Below, in pieces: positions 29,491-37,897 of a stretch of DNA of 64,000 nucleotides. A program made the position numbers and the translations under genes. Under the pieces are notes generated by a model. That model was given only the letters and a program-made list of their open reading frames with translations. It had not been told where the DNA came from and did no database searches. The stretch comes from Eubacteriales Family XIII. Incertae Sedis bacterium (lineage in GTDB: Bacteria; Bacillota; Clostridia; Peptostreptococcales; Anaerovoracaceae), in contig JAISTX010000042.1 in the NCBI GenBank assembly GCA_031272365.1, positions 1 to 64,000 of the forward strand. Direction: 5' to 3'. How positions within the stretch are numbered: position 1 is the first letter of the stretch; the number at the start of each line of letters is the position of its first letter.

Positions 29491-30564
29491 ATGGAATTGG
29501 TATTGGACACGATATTGCGCGAGGCCTCCGCGAAGGGGGCGTCGGACATCTACCTCGTTTCGGGCAAGCCGCTTTCGATGAAGGTCGGCGGCGTGATCGA
29601 GGAGGTGTCGGGGGAGCGGCTCATGCCGGACAACACCCAGGACCTCCTGCAGGAGATCTACGGGATGTCGCAGGGGCGCAACATCGCGCGCGTCGAGGAG
29701 TCCGGGGACGACGACTTCTCGTTCTCGCTGCCGGGGGTGGCGCGCTTCCGCGTGTCGGCCTTCAAGCAGCGCGGCACGCTCGCGGCGGTCATCCGCGTCG
29801 TGGCCTTCGACCTGCCCGACCCGACGGCGCTGTCGATCCCGCCCGTCGCGCTCGCCCAGGCCCAGCGCAAGAAGGGCCTCGTCCTGGTGACCGGCCCGAC
29901 GGGCAGCGGCAAGTCCACGACGCTCGCCTGCATCATCGACGAGATCAACAAGACGCGCAACGCGCATATTATCACGCTCGAAGACCCGATCGAATTTTTG
30001 CACCGGCACAACAAGAGCATCGTCAGCCAGCGCGAGGTCACGCTGGACACGCAGTCGTACGTGGTCGCGCTCCGCGCGGCGCTGCGGCAGGCGCCGAACG
30101 TGATCCTGCTCGGCGAGATGCGCGACTCGGAGACGATCGACATCGCGATGACGGCGGCGGAGACGGGGCACCTCGTGCTCTCGACGCTGCACACGGTCGG
30201 CGCGGCCAACACGATCGACCGCATCGTCGACGCCTTCCACGCCAACCAGCAGGGCCAGATCCGCGTCCAGCTCTCGATGGTGCTCGACGCGGTCATCAGC
30301 CAGCAGCTCGTCCCGCGCAAGGACGGCGGCATCGTGCCCGCCTTCGAGGTCATGATCGTCAACGACGCGATCCGCAACATGGTCCGCGAGAGCAAGATCC
30401 ACCAGATCGACGGCGTCATCACGAGCTCGGCGGCCGAGGGGATGATCACGATGGACGGCAGCCTCCTGAAGCTCTACAAGGAGGGCGTCATCACGGACAT
30501 CACGGCGGTGGCCTTCGCCACGCAGCCCGAGCTCATGAAGAAACGCATCGCCGGCGGGATGTAG
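29491..30564 (+). CDS. pilT: Type IV pilus retraction-type ATPase PilT
   Basis: 357-aa secretion ATPase. ATG 29491 is preferred over GTG 29473 because CGGAGC lies at the right distance and PilT proteins begin with this type of helix (ILREASAKGASDIYL). Walker A GPTGSGKST is at 135-143. An Asp-box region carries LEDPIEF, Walker B-like LLGEMRDSET follows, then the His-box STLHTVGAANTIDRI. The PilT-specific AIRNMVRE segment is present. No PilB extension ATPase is encoded, so this single motor may serve both directions or an unlinked PilB is used. A strong hairpin follows its stop. Confidence 0.93.
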   Translation: MELVLDTILREASAKGASDIYLVSGKPLSMKVGGVIEEVSGERLMPDNTQDLLQEIYGMSQGRNIARVEESGDDDFSFSLPGVARFRVSAFKQRGTLAAVIRVVAFDLPDPTALSIPPVALAQAQRKKGLVLVTGPTGSGKSTTLACIIDEINKTRNAHIITLEDPIEFLHRHNKSIVSQREVTLDTQSYVVALRAALRQAPNVILLGEMRDSETIDIAMTAAETGHLVLSTLHTVGAANTIDRIVDAFHANQQGQIRVQLSMVLDAVISQQLVPRKDGGIVPAFEVMIVNDAIRNMVRESKIHQIDGVITSSAAEGMITMDGSLLKLYKEGVITDITAVAFATQPELMKKRIAGGM

Positions 30565-30593
30565 GGGGGCGAAGCCCGTCCGCGCCGCCCCCC
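30564..30593. terminator. GC-rich hairpin between convergent genes
   Basis: GGGGGGCG at 30564-30571 pairs with CGCCCCCC at 30586-30593. It lies between the ends of pilT and the DUF4173 gene and can serve both, although no long T run follows on either strand. Confidence 0.55.
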
Positions 30594-30611
30594 AGGGGCA
30601 CTCCTCTCCTA

Positions 30612-32411
30612 TCACATGCCGAGGATGTCCAGGGCTTTCTCCGACTGCAGATTCCAGCCCGTGTAAGGGATGTCGTCCCGCTCGAAGTTTAGGTCCGGCA
30701 CGCCGTAGGCGCCGGCCTCTGTGAAGTAGATGTCGGAGAGCTCGTCGACGTACTCGTCGCCGTAGAGCGCACGCTCCGATGCCGTGTTTTCGGGGTCGAA
30801 GTCGATCTTCTTGCCCGCCAGATAGTCCGCCGCCATGGCGCGCACGTCCGCGTCCGGCGCCTCCTCCGCGAGCCGCTCGATGTAGGGGTATTTGGCGTCG
30901 GACAGGTTCGTCAGCAGCTCGAGGTCGACCGGAAGCTCGCTCGCCGTGCGCACGCCCCGGTCGAGGTAAGCCTCCACGTTGTACTTCGCGACGACGCTGT
31001 CCGCGTTGACGAGGAAGACCGTGAGGATGAGCACGGTGACGACCCCGACGAACGGCCTGCCCGCATTGAAGGGGCGCAGGTGCCAGATGGTCAGGATGGC
31101 GAAGAAGCAGAGCAGCAGGACCATGAACCACAGCGCGTGGAACCGGGACCGCGTGAGCCCCCACTCGCCGATGTAGAGCAGCATCTTGCTCATCCCCGTG
31201 AGCACGAGGAGGATCGTCAGCCCCGAGAGCAGCCCGCCGAAGAGGCGCAGCTTTTTCGGGTACTCCGCCTGGCCGCGCTTCGCGAACCACCACGCGGAGC
31301 CGACGACGCCGAGGTTGATCGCGCCGACGGCGCACAGCTCGAAGAAGCCGCGCCGCGCGTATTCCGCGTAGCTGTACTGCCCGGGCAGGTCGCCGCGGAA
31401 CGCCGAGAAGAGGTAGGCGCCCATGCCGACGAAGAACAGCACGTAGATCACGCAGAGCACGATGATCGGCGCGTGCACGGCCGCAGCGGGGATCTTGTGC
31501 GCGCCCGCGATCGAGCGCGAGACGCCCTCCTCGGTGATCCCGCCCACCTTCCGCTTGTGCGCGTTGCCGTACAGGATGCCGTAGAAATAGCAGGCCACGG
31601 GGAGGCCGACCGCCGTCTCCCAGCAGTAGCGCCAGATGTTCTCGAGCCGCAGCACCTCCGCGATTTTCTTCGCGAGCTCCTCGAAGCCGGCGTCCGCCGC
31701 GTAGAGCAGCGCGACGATGCCCGCAATAATAGGCAGGCAGACGATGACGCCGATCAGGCCGACGAGGAAGCGCTTGCCGCCCTGCCGCTCCTTCGTGTTG
31801 TTGTGCAGGCTGCGGAACAGGCCCGTGAAGTTGCCGATGGCGACGGGGATGAGCTGGTTGATCCCGTCGAAGAAGAGGAAGCCCGTCAGCTTCTTGCCGA
31901 TCAGGTTGCCCGTCGAGTAGGCGATCCACACCGCGAACGTCGCGATCTCGAAGATCACGAGCCACGCGTAGATGGCCGTGTGCTGGTAGAGCAAAAATGG
32001 GAAGGCGCCGACCAGAAGCGCGGCGAGCCAGAAGAGGCTCCACCGGTTCTGCCGGATGCCCTTGACGTGCATGTAGACGAGGCTCACGCCCGCGAGCGTG
32101 AAGATGAGCAGCGAGATGCCGAGGCCCGAGGGGACTGAGACGCCGCCCGTGAAGTAGTCCACCTCGTAGTACTGCCCCTTGAGGATCTCCTTCGGGAGCA
32201 GCCACTCCCAGAAGAGGAAGCCGACGACGATGAGGACGAAGGCGAAGGCGGCGTCGCCCTTGCCGAAGGTGTAGGGCGTCTTCGGGGCCGGCCTGTACAC
32301 GGGCACGTAGCTTGGCTGGTATGGGTACGGCTGTGCGTAGCTGCCCGCGGGCACGGCCTGCGGGGGCGCGCCGGCGTATTGCGGCTGCGCGTTATTCATT
32401 TTCTCGTTCAT
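30612..32411 (-). CDS. DUF4153/DUF4173 polytopic membrane protein
   Basis: 599 aa from ATG 32411 (AAAGGAG eight bases upstream). A Pro/Tyr/Gln-rich cytoplasmic N-terminus (about 1-48) is followed by some 12 hydrophobic helices and a soluble C-terminal tail of about 120 residues. The segment YSYAEYARRGFFELCAVGAINL is the signature I associate with DUF4173. Function of the family is unknown. It is downstream of, and probably co-transcribed with, the YozG-type regulator and DUF2975 gene. Confidence 0.82.
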   Translation of the reverse strand: MNEKMNNAQPQYAGAPPQAVPAGSYAQPYPYQPSYVPVYRPAPKTPYTFGKGDAAFAFVLIVVGFLFWEWLLPKEILKGQYYEVDYFTGGVSVPSGLGISLLIFTLAGVSLVYMHVKGIRQNRWSLFWLAALLVGAFPFLLYQHTAIYAWLVIFEIATFAVWIAYSTGNLIGKKLTGFLFFDGINQLIPVAIGNFTGLFRSLHNNTKERQGGKRFLVGLIGVIVCLPIIAGIVALLYAADAGFEELAKKIAEVLRLENIWRYCWETAVGLPVACYFYGILYGNAHKRKVGGITEEGVSRSIAGAHKIPAAAVHAPIIVLCVIYVLFFVGMGAYLFSAFRGDLPGQYSYAEYARRGFFELCAVGAINLGVVGSAWWFAKRGQAEYPKKLRLFGGLLSGLTILLVLTGMSKMLLYIGEWGLTRSRFHALWFMVLLLCFFAILTIWHLRPFNAGRPFVGVVTVLILTVFLVNADSVVAKYNVEAYLDRGVRTASELPVDLELLTNLSDAKYPYIERLAEEAPDADVRAMAADYLAGKKIDFDPENTASERALYGDEYVDELSDIYFTEAGAYGVPDLNFERDDIPYTGWNLQSEKALDILGM

Positions 32412-32429
32412 CACAGCAACTCCTTTCTA

Positions 32430-32645
32430 TCATTTGCCGGCGCCGGGGGCGAATTCCAGGATGTCGCCCGGCTGGCAGTCGAGCTCCCGGCACAGGGCCT
32501 CGAGCGTCGAGAATCGTATGGCTTTCGCCTTGTTGTTTTTCAGCACGGACAGGTTGACGGGCGTGATGCCGATGCGGGCCGCGAGGTCGCCGGCGGAGAC
32601 GCGCCGTTTCGCCATCATGATGTCCAGATTGATCATAATACTCAT
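32430..32645 (-). CDS. YozG/XRE-type small transcriptional regulator
   Basis: 71 aa, essentially a single helix-turn-helix of the Cro/CI type (SAGDLAARIGITPVNLSVLKN, then RFSTLEALCRELDCQPGDILEF). It starts at ATG 32645 after GGAGGAGGGG. Proteins of this type are usually encoded next to DUF2975 membrane proteins, as here, and are thought to control the pair. The palindrome at 33221-33257 is the likely binding site. Confidence 0.88.
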   Translation of the reverse strand: MSIMINLDIMMAKRRVSAGDLAARIGITPVNLSVLKNNKAKAIRFSTLEALCRELDCQPGDILEFAPGAGK

Positions 32646-32657
32646 GGCCCCTCCTCC

Positions 32658-33119
32658 CTATATCGTGTAGTCGTTCTCATCTTTGATCAGGCGGGCCGCG
32701 TCGATGATGTTTTTCATGACGCGCATCAAGAGGAAGAAGAAGCCGGCGGCGAGCGCGATGAGGATCATCGCCGGTGTCCAGATCCGGAAGATGCAGGTCG
32801 CGACGAGGATGCCCGCGATCGCGAAGCTGCACCAGGATATCGTGCGGAGCCGCCGCACGTTGGCCAGCGTGAAGATCTCGCCCGCCTGGATGCTCTTGAG
32901 CAGGCCGTGCAGGCAGATGAGCGCGACGAGCGCCGCCGCGCAGCACCCGTACAGGCTCGGCAGCACGATCGCGAGCGTCTCCGTCCGGAAGAGGATGGAC
33001 TCCTGGTAGGGGAACCACTTCGGCGCCACCGGCAGCCAGACCGCGAATGCGATCACCGCCACGATGGCGATCCACGTGCTCACGAGGGAGAGGACGACGG
33101 ACTTCGCGTCATTCCACAT
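32658..33119 (-). CDS. DUF2975 membrane protein
   Basis: 153 aa from ATG 33119 with AAAGGAG nine bases upstream. Four transmembrane helices, with the family segment LKSIQAGEIFTLANVRRLRTISWC between helices 2 and 3. It has no known biochemical role; the family is coupled to YozG-type regulators and may sense membrane or envelope conditions. It is first in the operon with the regulator (12-base gap) and the DUF4173 protein. Confidence 0.85.
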   Translation of the reverse strand: MWNDAKSVVLSLVSTWIAIVAVIAFAVWLPVAPKWFPYQESILFRTETLAIVLPSLYGCCAAALVALICLHGLLKSIQAGEIFTLANVRRLRTISWCSFAIAGILVATCIFRIWTPAMILIALAAGFFFLLMRVMKNIIDAARLIKDENDYTI

Positions 33120-33194
33120 TGCAAACGGCTCCTTTCTCTTTGGCCTTCTTGGCGACAACGGATATGAATCGATTCTGTCGGTTCCGACACATAG

Positions 33195-33223
33195 AAAATA
33201 GCACGAAAGAAATCGTTTGTCAA
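33195..33223 (-). promoter_or_regulatory. Sigma-A promoter of the DUF2975-XRE-DUF4173 operon
   Basis: On the minus strand a perfect TTGACA (33218-33223) and TATTTT (33195-33200) are separated by exactly 17 bases, about 75 bases before the DUF2975 start. The -35 overlaps the end of the palindrome at 33221-33257. Confidence 0.85.
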
Positions 33224-33257
33224 TAAAAATTTATCGAAATTCGATAAATTTTTATTG
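33221..33257. promoter_or_regulatory. Perfect 18-bp palindrome, candidate operator and terminator
   Basis: CAATAAAAATTTATCGAA (33221-33238) and its exact complement (33240-33257) flank a single base. It begins immediately after the stop codon of the peptidase gene and reaches into the -35 of the divergent-pointing operon promoter. Being so AT-rich, it is a poor terminator stem but a good protein-binding palindrome; control by the small XRE regulator is inferred. Confidence 0.7.
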
Positions 33258-35795
33258 TTATTCGACTATGCCCTGCGTCCAGATTTCGTTGCCGTAGATG
33301 TCCGTCAGGCGGTACATCGACACCGTCTGCACGTCCTCGGTGGAGACGTTGTAGATCTCCAGCGCCGCCATGCCGCCTTTCGGCACGGTGATCCGGTCGC
33401 CGAACATGTACGAGTCCTCGTAGTTGCCGTCGTAGTCGTAGAAGTCGCAGACGAAGTCGATGACGTCGCCCTCGGCGAGCGCCGTGTCGACCTTCGCGAC
33501 CGCGTCCGTCCCGCCGAGGTAGTCGGCCTGGGCGCCGACGACGGAGCCGTACGGGTTGTTGTTGTCGAAGACGAGGATGAGGTTCATGCGGTCGCCGTTC
33601 ACGAGGGCCGGCACGTACCCGGTGTAGCAGTAGCGGTCGCCCTCCGTCTCCTCGCTGAGGAGGTAGTAGCTGACCGCCTGGCCGTCTATGGCGATCCAGC
33701 TGCCGGGGTTGTCGAGGACCAGGTCGCCGTCGTCGGTCCACTCGAACACGTTGTCGACGCCGAGGTCGATGTAGCCCTCGCCGTCGTCGACGTAGACGGA
33801 GAGGCCGATGGATTTGACGAGGCCCCACTTCTCCTCGGGGAGGCGCAGGGTGTTGCGGCCGCCGGAGGAGCCGTACTCGAAGTCGGCTTCCGTCAGGCTG
33901 TTCTCCGCGTAGTAGGCCGAGGCGCCGAGCGCGCGGTCCCGGTCGAACCAGCCCTCGAGGTCGGACGCCGAGAACGAGCCCGTGCCGCCGAGGCCGCCTG
34001 TGCCGAAGGTCTGCGAGGAGCCGCTGGAGAGGAAGGAGCCGAGCAGGCTTTCGACGTCGCCGGTGGAGAGCGCGCTGCCCCCGCCGCCGAAGAGCGAGTC
34101 GAACAGGCCGCTGCCGGACGAGGAGGCGGTCGAGCCGCCGCCCGTCAGCATGCTGAACAGGTCCGTGCCGCTGCCGGCCGCGCCGCCGCCGGACGCGACG
34201 ATCTGCCCGCCGGCCGCGAGGCTCGCGAAGCTCTTCACGCAGTCCGTGTACTCGTCGTCCATGCCGATCTTCTCGTAGGTGGACAGCGCCTGGTTGACCT
34301 TGCTGAGCGACTGGTAGGGGAAGTAGATCGACACGCCGTTCGCGTTCGTCATGTTGGAGCTGATGCGGTTGTATTTGACGCAGCCGTCCAGCGCGTCCGT
34401 GAGCGGCTCGCCGCCCCCTGTGTCGAGCAGCTTGACGAAGTGGACCAGGTCGATCTGGTTGATCTTCGAGGAGGCGGAGAAGTCGCGCGCGCCGCTGCGC
34501 GCGTCCGCGACCTGCTGGTAGGCCTCCGCGTCGAGCAGGCCCTTCGTGTCCTCCGCGAAGGCGCGGAACGCGGACGGCACCGTGCCGCGCATCTCCGCAA
34601 GGTCGATGAGCGAGAGCGTCGATTTGCCGCCCTGCTGCCGCGCGCTCTTGTCGATGAAGTCGTCGATGATCTGCTTGCCGATCTTGGTCGTCGGCGCGCC
34701 CGGGTCCTGCGCGAGCATCGTCACCCAGTCCGTGTAGTACCACCCCGTCCCCGGCTCCGTCGCCTCCGACGCGATCATGTAGTCCGCGTAGGGCTCGAGC
34801 ACGAACGCCGTCTCCAGGGTCCCCATGAGGCAGGCGTCGAAGCCCACGAGGTCGAACTGCACGCCGCCGTTTTTCAGCGCCGTGCCGATCTCGTCGATCG
34901 TCATGGTGTCGCCCGGCTCGTACTCGTCGTAGCCGTAGCCGGAGATCGAGCCGCCGCCGTGGTCCCACAGGATGAGGATCATGCGGTCGGCGGGGTAGCG
35001 CTCCGCCCCGTAGCGGATGAAGTCCGAGAGGGTCCCCGGGTCGGTCATGGGCTTGCGCCCGAGGTTGTCCTCGAGCAGCACGAGGCCCTTGCTTGTGACC
35101 TGGTACCTCTGGTTGGTGCGGTCGGAGATGACTGAGTTTTGCCAGTTCTTCGTGCCGCCCGTTTCGACGATGATATTGATGTTGTCGAGCGATTTCGCGT
35201 AGGCGATCTCGTTGAGGTCCGCCGTCGCCATGCCGCTCTCCGACTCGAGGTCGGTGCCGCACAGGTAGAGGAGGATGGTGGCGGTGTCCGTCCCGTCCCC
35301 CTTCAGCTGCGTGTACTTGGCGCGCGCGGCGCTGTCGACGGACGTGTCGACCGCGTGGGCTTTGTAGGCTTCCTGCGCGGTTGTGTTGCCACCGGTGCCG
35401 CCTGTGAAGAGGCCGGTTCCGTAGTCGTCTAGGGCGGCGGCCCCGGTCGCCGCGCCCGTCCCGGTGTCGTAGATGCCCCCGGCCGTGTCATCGCCGCCGA
35501 ACAGGCCGCCCAGGCCGCCGCTGGAGTTCCTTGCGATCAGGATGATGATGACGACGACCACGATGGGGATGATCCTGGTCAGGCAGCCGGAGCCTGAGGT
35601 GGGGACGTTGAACCGCTGGTAGCCCCCGGAGCCGCCCTGGCTGTAATAGCCGCGGCGCCCGCTGCTCCCGCTGCCGCCGCCGGAGGGCGGGCGCCCGCCG
35701 CCGCCGACCGGGCCGCCGCCGAGGCCGGAGCCGCGCCGCCCGAAATTGCCGCTTCCCGCGCCGATGCGCGTGTTCCTCCCTGTGGGTCTACTCAT
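33258..35795 (-). CDS. Clostripain-family (C11) cysteine peptidase, membrane-anchored
   Basis: 845 aa. A Gly/Arg/Ser-rich cytoplasmic N-terminus (1-70) is followed by one transmembrane helix (about 73-88), so the bulk is outside the cell. The C11 catalytic domain runs from about 170 to 480 with His279 in LILWDHGGG and Cys322 in FDACLMGTLE, the canonical pair. A Gly/Ser-rich linker near 500-590 leads to a C-terminal beta-rich region of about 230 residues with no recognised family. C11 enzymes cleave after Arg or Lys and usually self-activate. Cell-surface protein processing is likely. Confidence 0.9.
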   Translation of the reverse strand: MSRPTGRNTRIGAGSGNFGRRGSGLGGGPVGGGGRPPSGGGSGSSGRRGYYSQGGSGGYQRFNVPTSGSGCLTRIIPIVVVVIIILIARNSSGGLGGLFGGDDTAGGIYDTGTGAATGAAALDDYGTGLFTGGTGGNTTAQEAYKAHAVDTSVDSAARAKYTQLKGDGTDTATILLYLCGTDLESESGMATADLNEIAYAKSLDNINIIVETGGTKNWQNSVISDRTNQRYQVTSKGLVLLEDNLGRKPMTDPGTLSDFIRYGAERYPADRMILILWDHGGGSISGYGYDEYEPGDTMTIDEIGTALKNGGVQFDLVGFDACLMGTLETAFVLEPYADYMIASEATEPGTGWYYTDWVTMLAQDPGAPTTKIGKQIIDDFIDKSARQQGGKSTLSLIDLAEMRGTVPSAFRAFAEDTKGLLDAEAYQQVADARSGARDFSASSKINQIDLVHFVKLLDTGGGEPLTDALDGCVKYNRISSNMTNANGVSIYFPYQSLSKVNQALSTYEKIGMDDEYTDCVKSFASLAAGGQIVASGGGAAGSGTDLFSMLTGGGSTASSSGSGLFDSLFGGGGSALSTGDVESLLGSFLSSGSSQTFGTGGLGGTGSFSASDLEGWFDRDRALGASAYYAENSLTEADFEYGSSGGRNTLRLPEEKWGLVKSIGLSVYVDDGEGYIDLGVDNVFEWTDDGDLVLDNPGSWIAIDGQAVSYYLLSEETEGDRYCYTGYVPALVNGDRMNLILVFDNNNPYGSVVGAQADYLGGTDAVAKVDTALAEGDVIDFVCDFYDYDGNYEDSYMFGDRITVPKGGMAALEIYNVSTEDVQTVSMYRLTDIYGNEIWTQGIVE

Positions 35796-35878
35796 GGTCG
35801 TATGCCCTTTCTCCTATCCGCGGTACGTACGATAGCCGTAAACGATGGTATTATTTTATCATTATTCCAGACTCTGTG

Positions 35879-36289
35879 TCACAACAACCCCTCGACCAAT
35901 TTCAGCACCTCGTAGTCGGCCGCGAGCCATTTGACCGAGTAGAGGTCGCCCCTGCCCAGCCACGCGGAGGCGCTGTGCTCGAGCAGCGTGATGCGGCCCG
36001 GCGCCGCGCAGAGGAAGCAGTCCATGACGAGGTGGAATTCGGGGTAGTCCCACTCGACGGTGGCGAGCAGGCGCCCCACGCGGATGTCCGCGTCGAGCTC
36101 CTCCTTGATCTCGCGGGCGAGCGCGGCCTCGGGGGCCTCGCCGGGCTCGACCTTGCCGCCGGGGAATTCCCACCAGCCCGCGTAGCCGCCGTACCCCCGC
36201 TGGACGGCGAGGATGGCGCCGCCCTCCACGATCACCGCCGCGGCGACATGGATCGTCTTCCGGTTTTTTTCGTTTGCCCAATCATTCAT
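35879..36289 (-). CDS. mutT: Nudix hydrolase, MutT type
   Basis: 136 aa from ATG 36289 (MNDWANEKNRK). The Nudix box is complete: GGKVEPGEAPEAALAREIKEEL. The N-terminal IHVAAAVIVEGGAILAVQRG and C-terminal LEHSASAW/LAADYEVLKLV match MutT-type 8-oxo-dGTP pyrophosphatases that cleanse the nucleotide pool. A TATCCT box at 36299-36304 leaves room for a leader of only about three bases, so it may be effectively leaderless. It is divergent from the next Nudix gene. Confidence 0.9.
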   Translation of the reverse strand: MNDWANEKNRKTIHVAAAVIVEGGAILAVQRGYGGYAGWWEFPGGKVEPGEAPEAALAREIKEELDADIRVGRLLATVEWDYPEFHLVMDCFLCAAPGRITLLEHSASAWLGRGDLYSVKWLAADYEVLKLVEGLL

Positions 36290-36353
36290 ACACCAGATAG
36301 GATAACACACCCGCGAACCGGGGGCAGGCGCCCGCTGCCCGCGCCGCATGTGG

Positions 36354-36359
36354 TATACT
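36354..36359 (+). promoter_or_regulatory. Extended -10 box close to a start codon
   Basis: TGTGGTATACT with TATACT at 36354-36359; the ATG at 36369 is nine bases after the box, so the 5' leader is at most about three bases. Confidence 0.65.
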
Positions 36360-36368
36360 CATTTCTGC

Positions 36369-37031
36369 ATGGAAGACAAGCTGACGATTTCGGATATTGC
36401 GGAGGGGTTGCGCGGCCACCGGCCGGAGCCGGTCGGCAGGTACCGATTCTTTTCGGTGCTGCTGCCGCTCGTGGAGAAGGGCGGCGAGCTGTGCGTGCTG
36501 TACGAGGTGCGCGCGGAGGATATGGACGTGCAGCCCGGCGAGGTGAGCTTCCCCGGCGGGGCGATCGAGGCGGGCGAAACCGCCCAGGACGCCGCCGTGC
36601 GCGAGACCGTGGAGGAGCTGTGCGTGCCGGAGGGCTCGGTGCGCGTGCTCCAGGAGCTCAACTACCTCGTGACCTACAGCAATTTCACCCTGTACTGTTT
36701 CTTGGGGACGATCGACGCGGCGGCCCTTGCGGCGGCCACCCCGTCCGCGGCGGAGGTGAAGGAGACCTTCCTCGTCCCGCTGTCCTGGCTGCTTGCGCAT
36801 GAGCCCGAAACATACGTCAACCGCGTCGTGCCGAAGCCGGCGGAGGATCTGCCGGTGCGGAAGCTGAGCAAGGACGGGGACTACCCGTGGCGCACGGGCA
36901 AGTCGACCGTGATGATCTACACGTGGCCTGACCCGGGCACGGGGGAGGAGCGCGTCATCTGGGGCCTGACGGCCCGGCTGACGCAGGACTTCGTCAGGCT
37001 GCTGAAACAAAGGAAGGAAGAGGCCATATGA
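36369..37031 (+). CDS. Nudix hydrolase, CoA pyrophosphatase type
   Basis: 220 aa from ATG 36369 (MEDKLTISDIAEGL). An upstream in-frame ATG at 36348 overlaps the promoter and is not used if the promoter call is right. The Nudix box GGAIEAGETAQDAAVRETVEEL is preceded by QPGEVSFP, the extended signature of the CoA pyrophosphatase (NudL/NUDT7) group, which cleaves CoA to 4'-phosphopantetheine and 3',5'-ADP. Its stop overlaps the MoxR start (ATGA), coupling it to the next two genes. Confidence 0.88.
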   Translation: MEDKLTISDIAEGLRGHRPEPVGRYRFFSVLLPLVEKGGELCVLYEVRAEDMDVQPGEVSFPGGAIEAGETAQDAAVRETVEELCVPEGSVRVLQELNYLVTYSNFTLYCFLGTIDAAALAAATPSAAEVKETFLVPLSWLLAHEPETYVNRVVPKPAEDLPVRKLSKDGDYPWRTGKSTVMIYTWPDPGTGEERVIWGLTARLTQDFVRLLKQRKEEAI

Positions 37032-37897
37032 CAGAATCTATCCCCCAGATCAAGCAATCCCTGATGGAGCACGGCTATATCGCCGACGAGGGGCTGTGCG
37101 CCGCGATTTTCGTGGCGCGCTCCCTGGACAGGCCGCTGCTCATCGAGGGGGCGGCCGGCGTCGGGAAGACGCAGATCGCGAAGACGATGGCCGAGGTGCT
37201 CGGGCGCCCGCTCGTGCGGCTGCAATGCCATGTCGGCATCGACGAGACGCGGGCCCTGTGCGAATGGAACTACCAAAAGCAGCTGCTGGCGATCCAGGCG
37301 CACGCAAGCGGCACGGGCGCAGCCGGGGGCGCGGACGCGATCATGGAGTCGATCTTCTCCGAGGCCTTCCTGCTCGAACGCCCGCTGCTCCGGTCCATCC
37401 GGAGCGAGGAGCCGGTCGTGCTGCTCATCGACGAGCTCGACAAGACCGACGAGGAGTTCGAGGCTTTCCTGCTCGAGCTGCTCGCGGAGTACCAGGTCAC
37501 GATCCCGGAGATCGGGACCATCCGCGCGGTGTCGAAGCCGTTCACGGTGCTGACGAGCAACGGCGCGCGCCCGCTGTCGGACGCGCTCCGGCGCCGGTGC
37601 GCCTACGCCTGGCTCGACTACCCGGACACGGAGAAGGAGATCGCGATCCTGAAGACCCGGTTCCCGGGCGCGGAGGAGCTGCTCGTGCGCGACGTGGCGG
37701 AGGCCGTGGCGGAGCTCCGCGCGCAGCCGCGCATCATGAAGAAGCCCTCGATCGCCGAGTCGATCGACTGGCTCGCCGCGCTCGAGGCCCTCGGCGCGAA
37801 GCGGCTTGGCCGGCTGGAGACGGAGGCGACGATCAGCGCCGTTTTGAAGGGGCGCGCCGACATCGAGGAGGGGCTTTCGCCGAAACCCGTTGAATAA
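37028..37897 (+). CDS. MoxR-family AAA+ ATPase (CoxD-like)
   Basis: 289 aa with Walker A GAAGVGKT near 41-48, Walker B VVLLIDELDK, sensor 1 VLTSNGARPLSDALRRRC and an arginine-rich segment after it. MoxR ATPases remodel or activate protein complexes together with a VWA partner; the closest named pair is CoxD/CoxE of molybdenum CO dehydrogenase maturation. The VWA gene follows with an eight-base overlap. A molybdenum hydroxylase (mop) lies about 25 kb away, which makes that client worth testing. Confidence 0.9.
   Translation: MTESIPQIKQSLMEHGYIADEGLCAAIFVARSLDRPLLIEGAAGVGKTQIAKTMAEVLGRPLVRLQCHVGIDETRALCEWNYQKQLLAIQAHASGTGAAGGADAIMESIFSEAFLLERPLLRSIRSEEPVVLLIDELDKTDEEFEAFLLELLAEYQVTIPEIGTIRAVSKPFTVLTSNGARPLSDALRRRCAYAWLDYPDTEKEIAILKTRFPGAEELLVRDVAEAVAELRAQPRIMKKPSIAESIDWLAALEALGAKRLGRLETEATISAVLKGRADIEEGLSPKPVE

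Noticed and set aside
29311-32205. A 964-codon minus-strand open frame over pilT and the DUF4173 gene
   Set aside because: It spans two unrelated real genes in another frame and has low-complexity, Arg/Gly-rich sequence.
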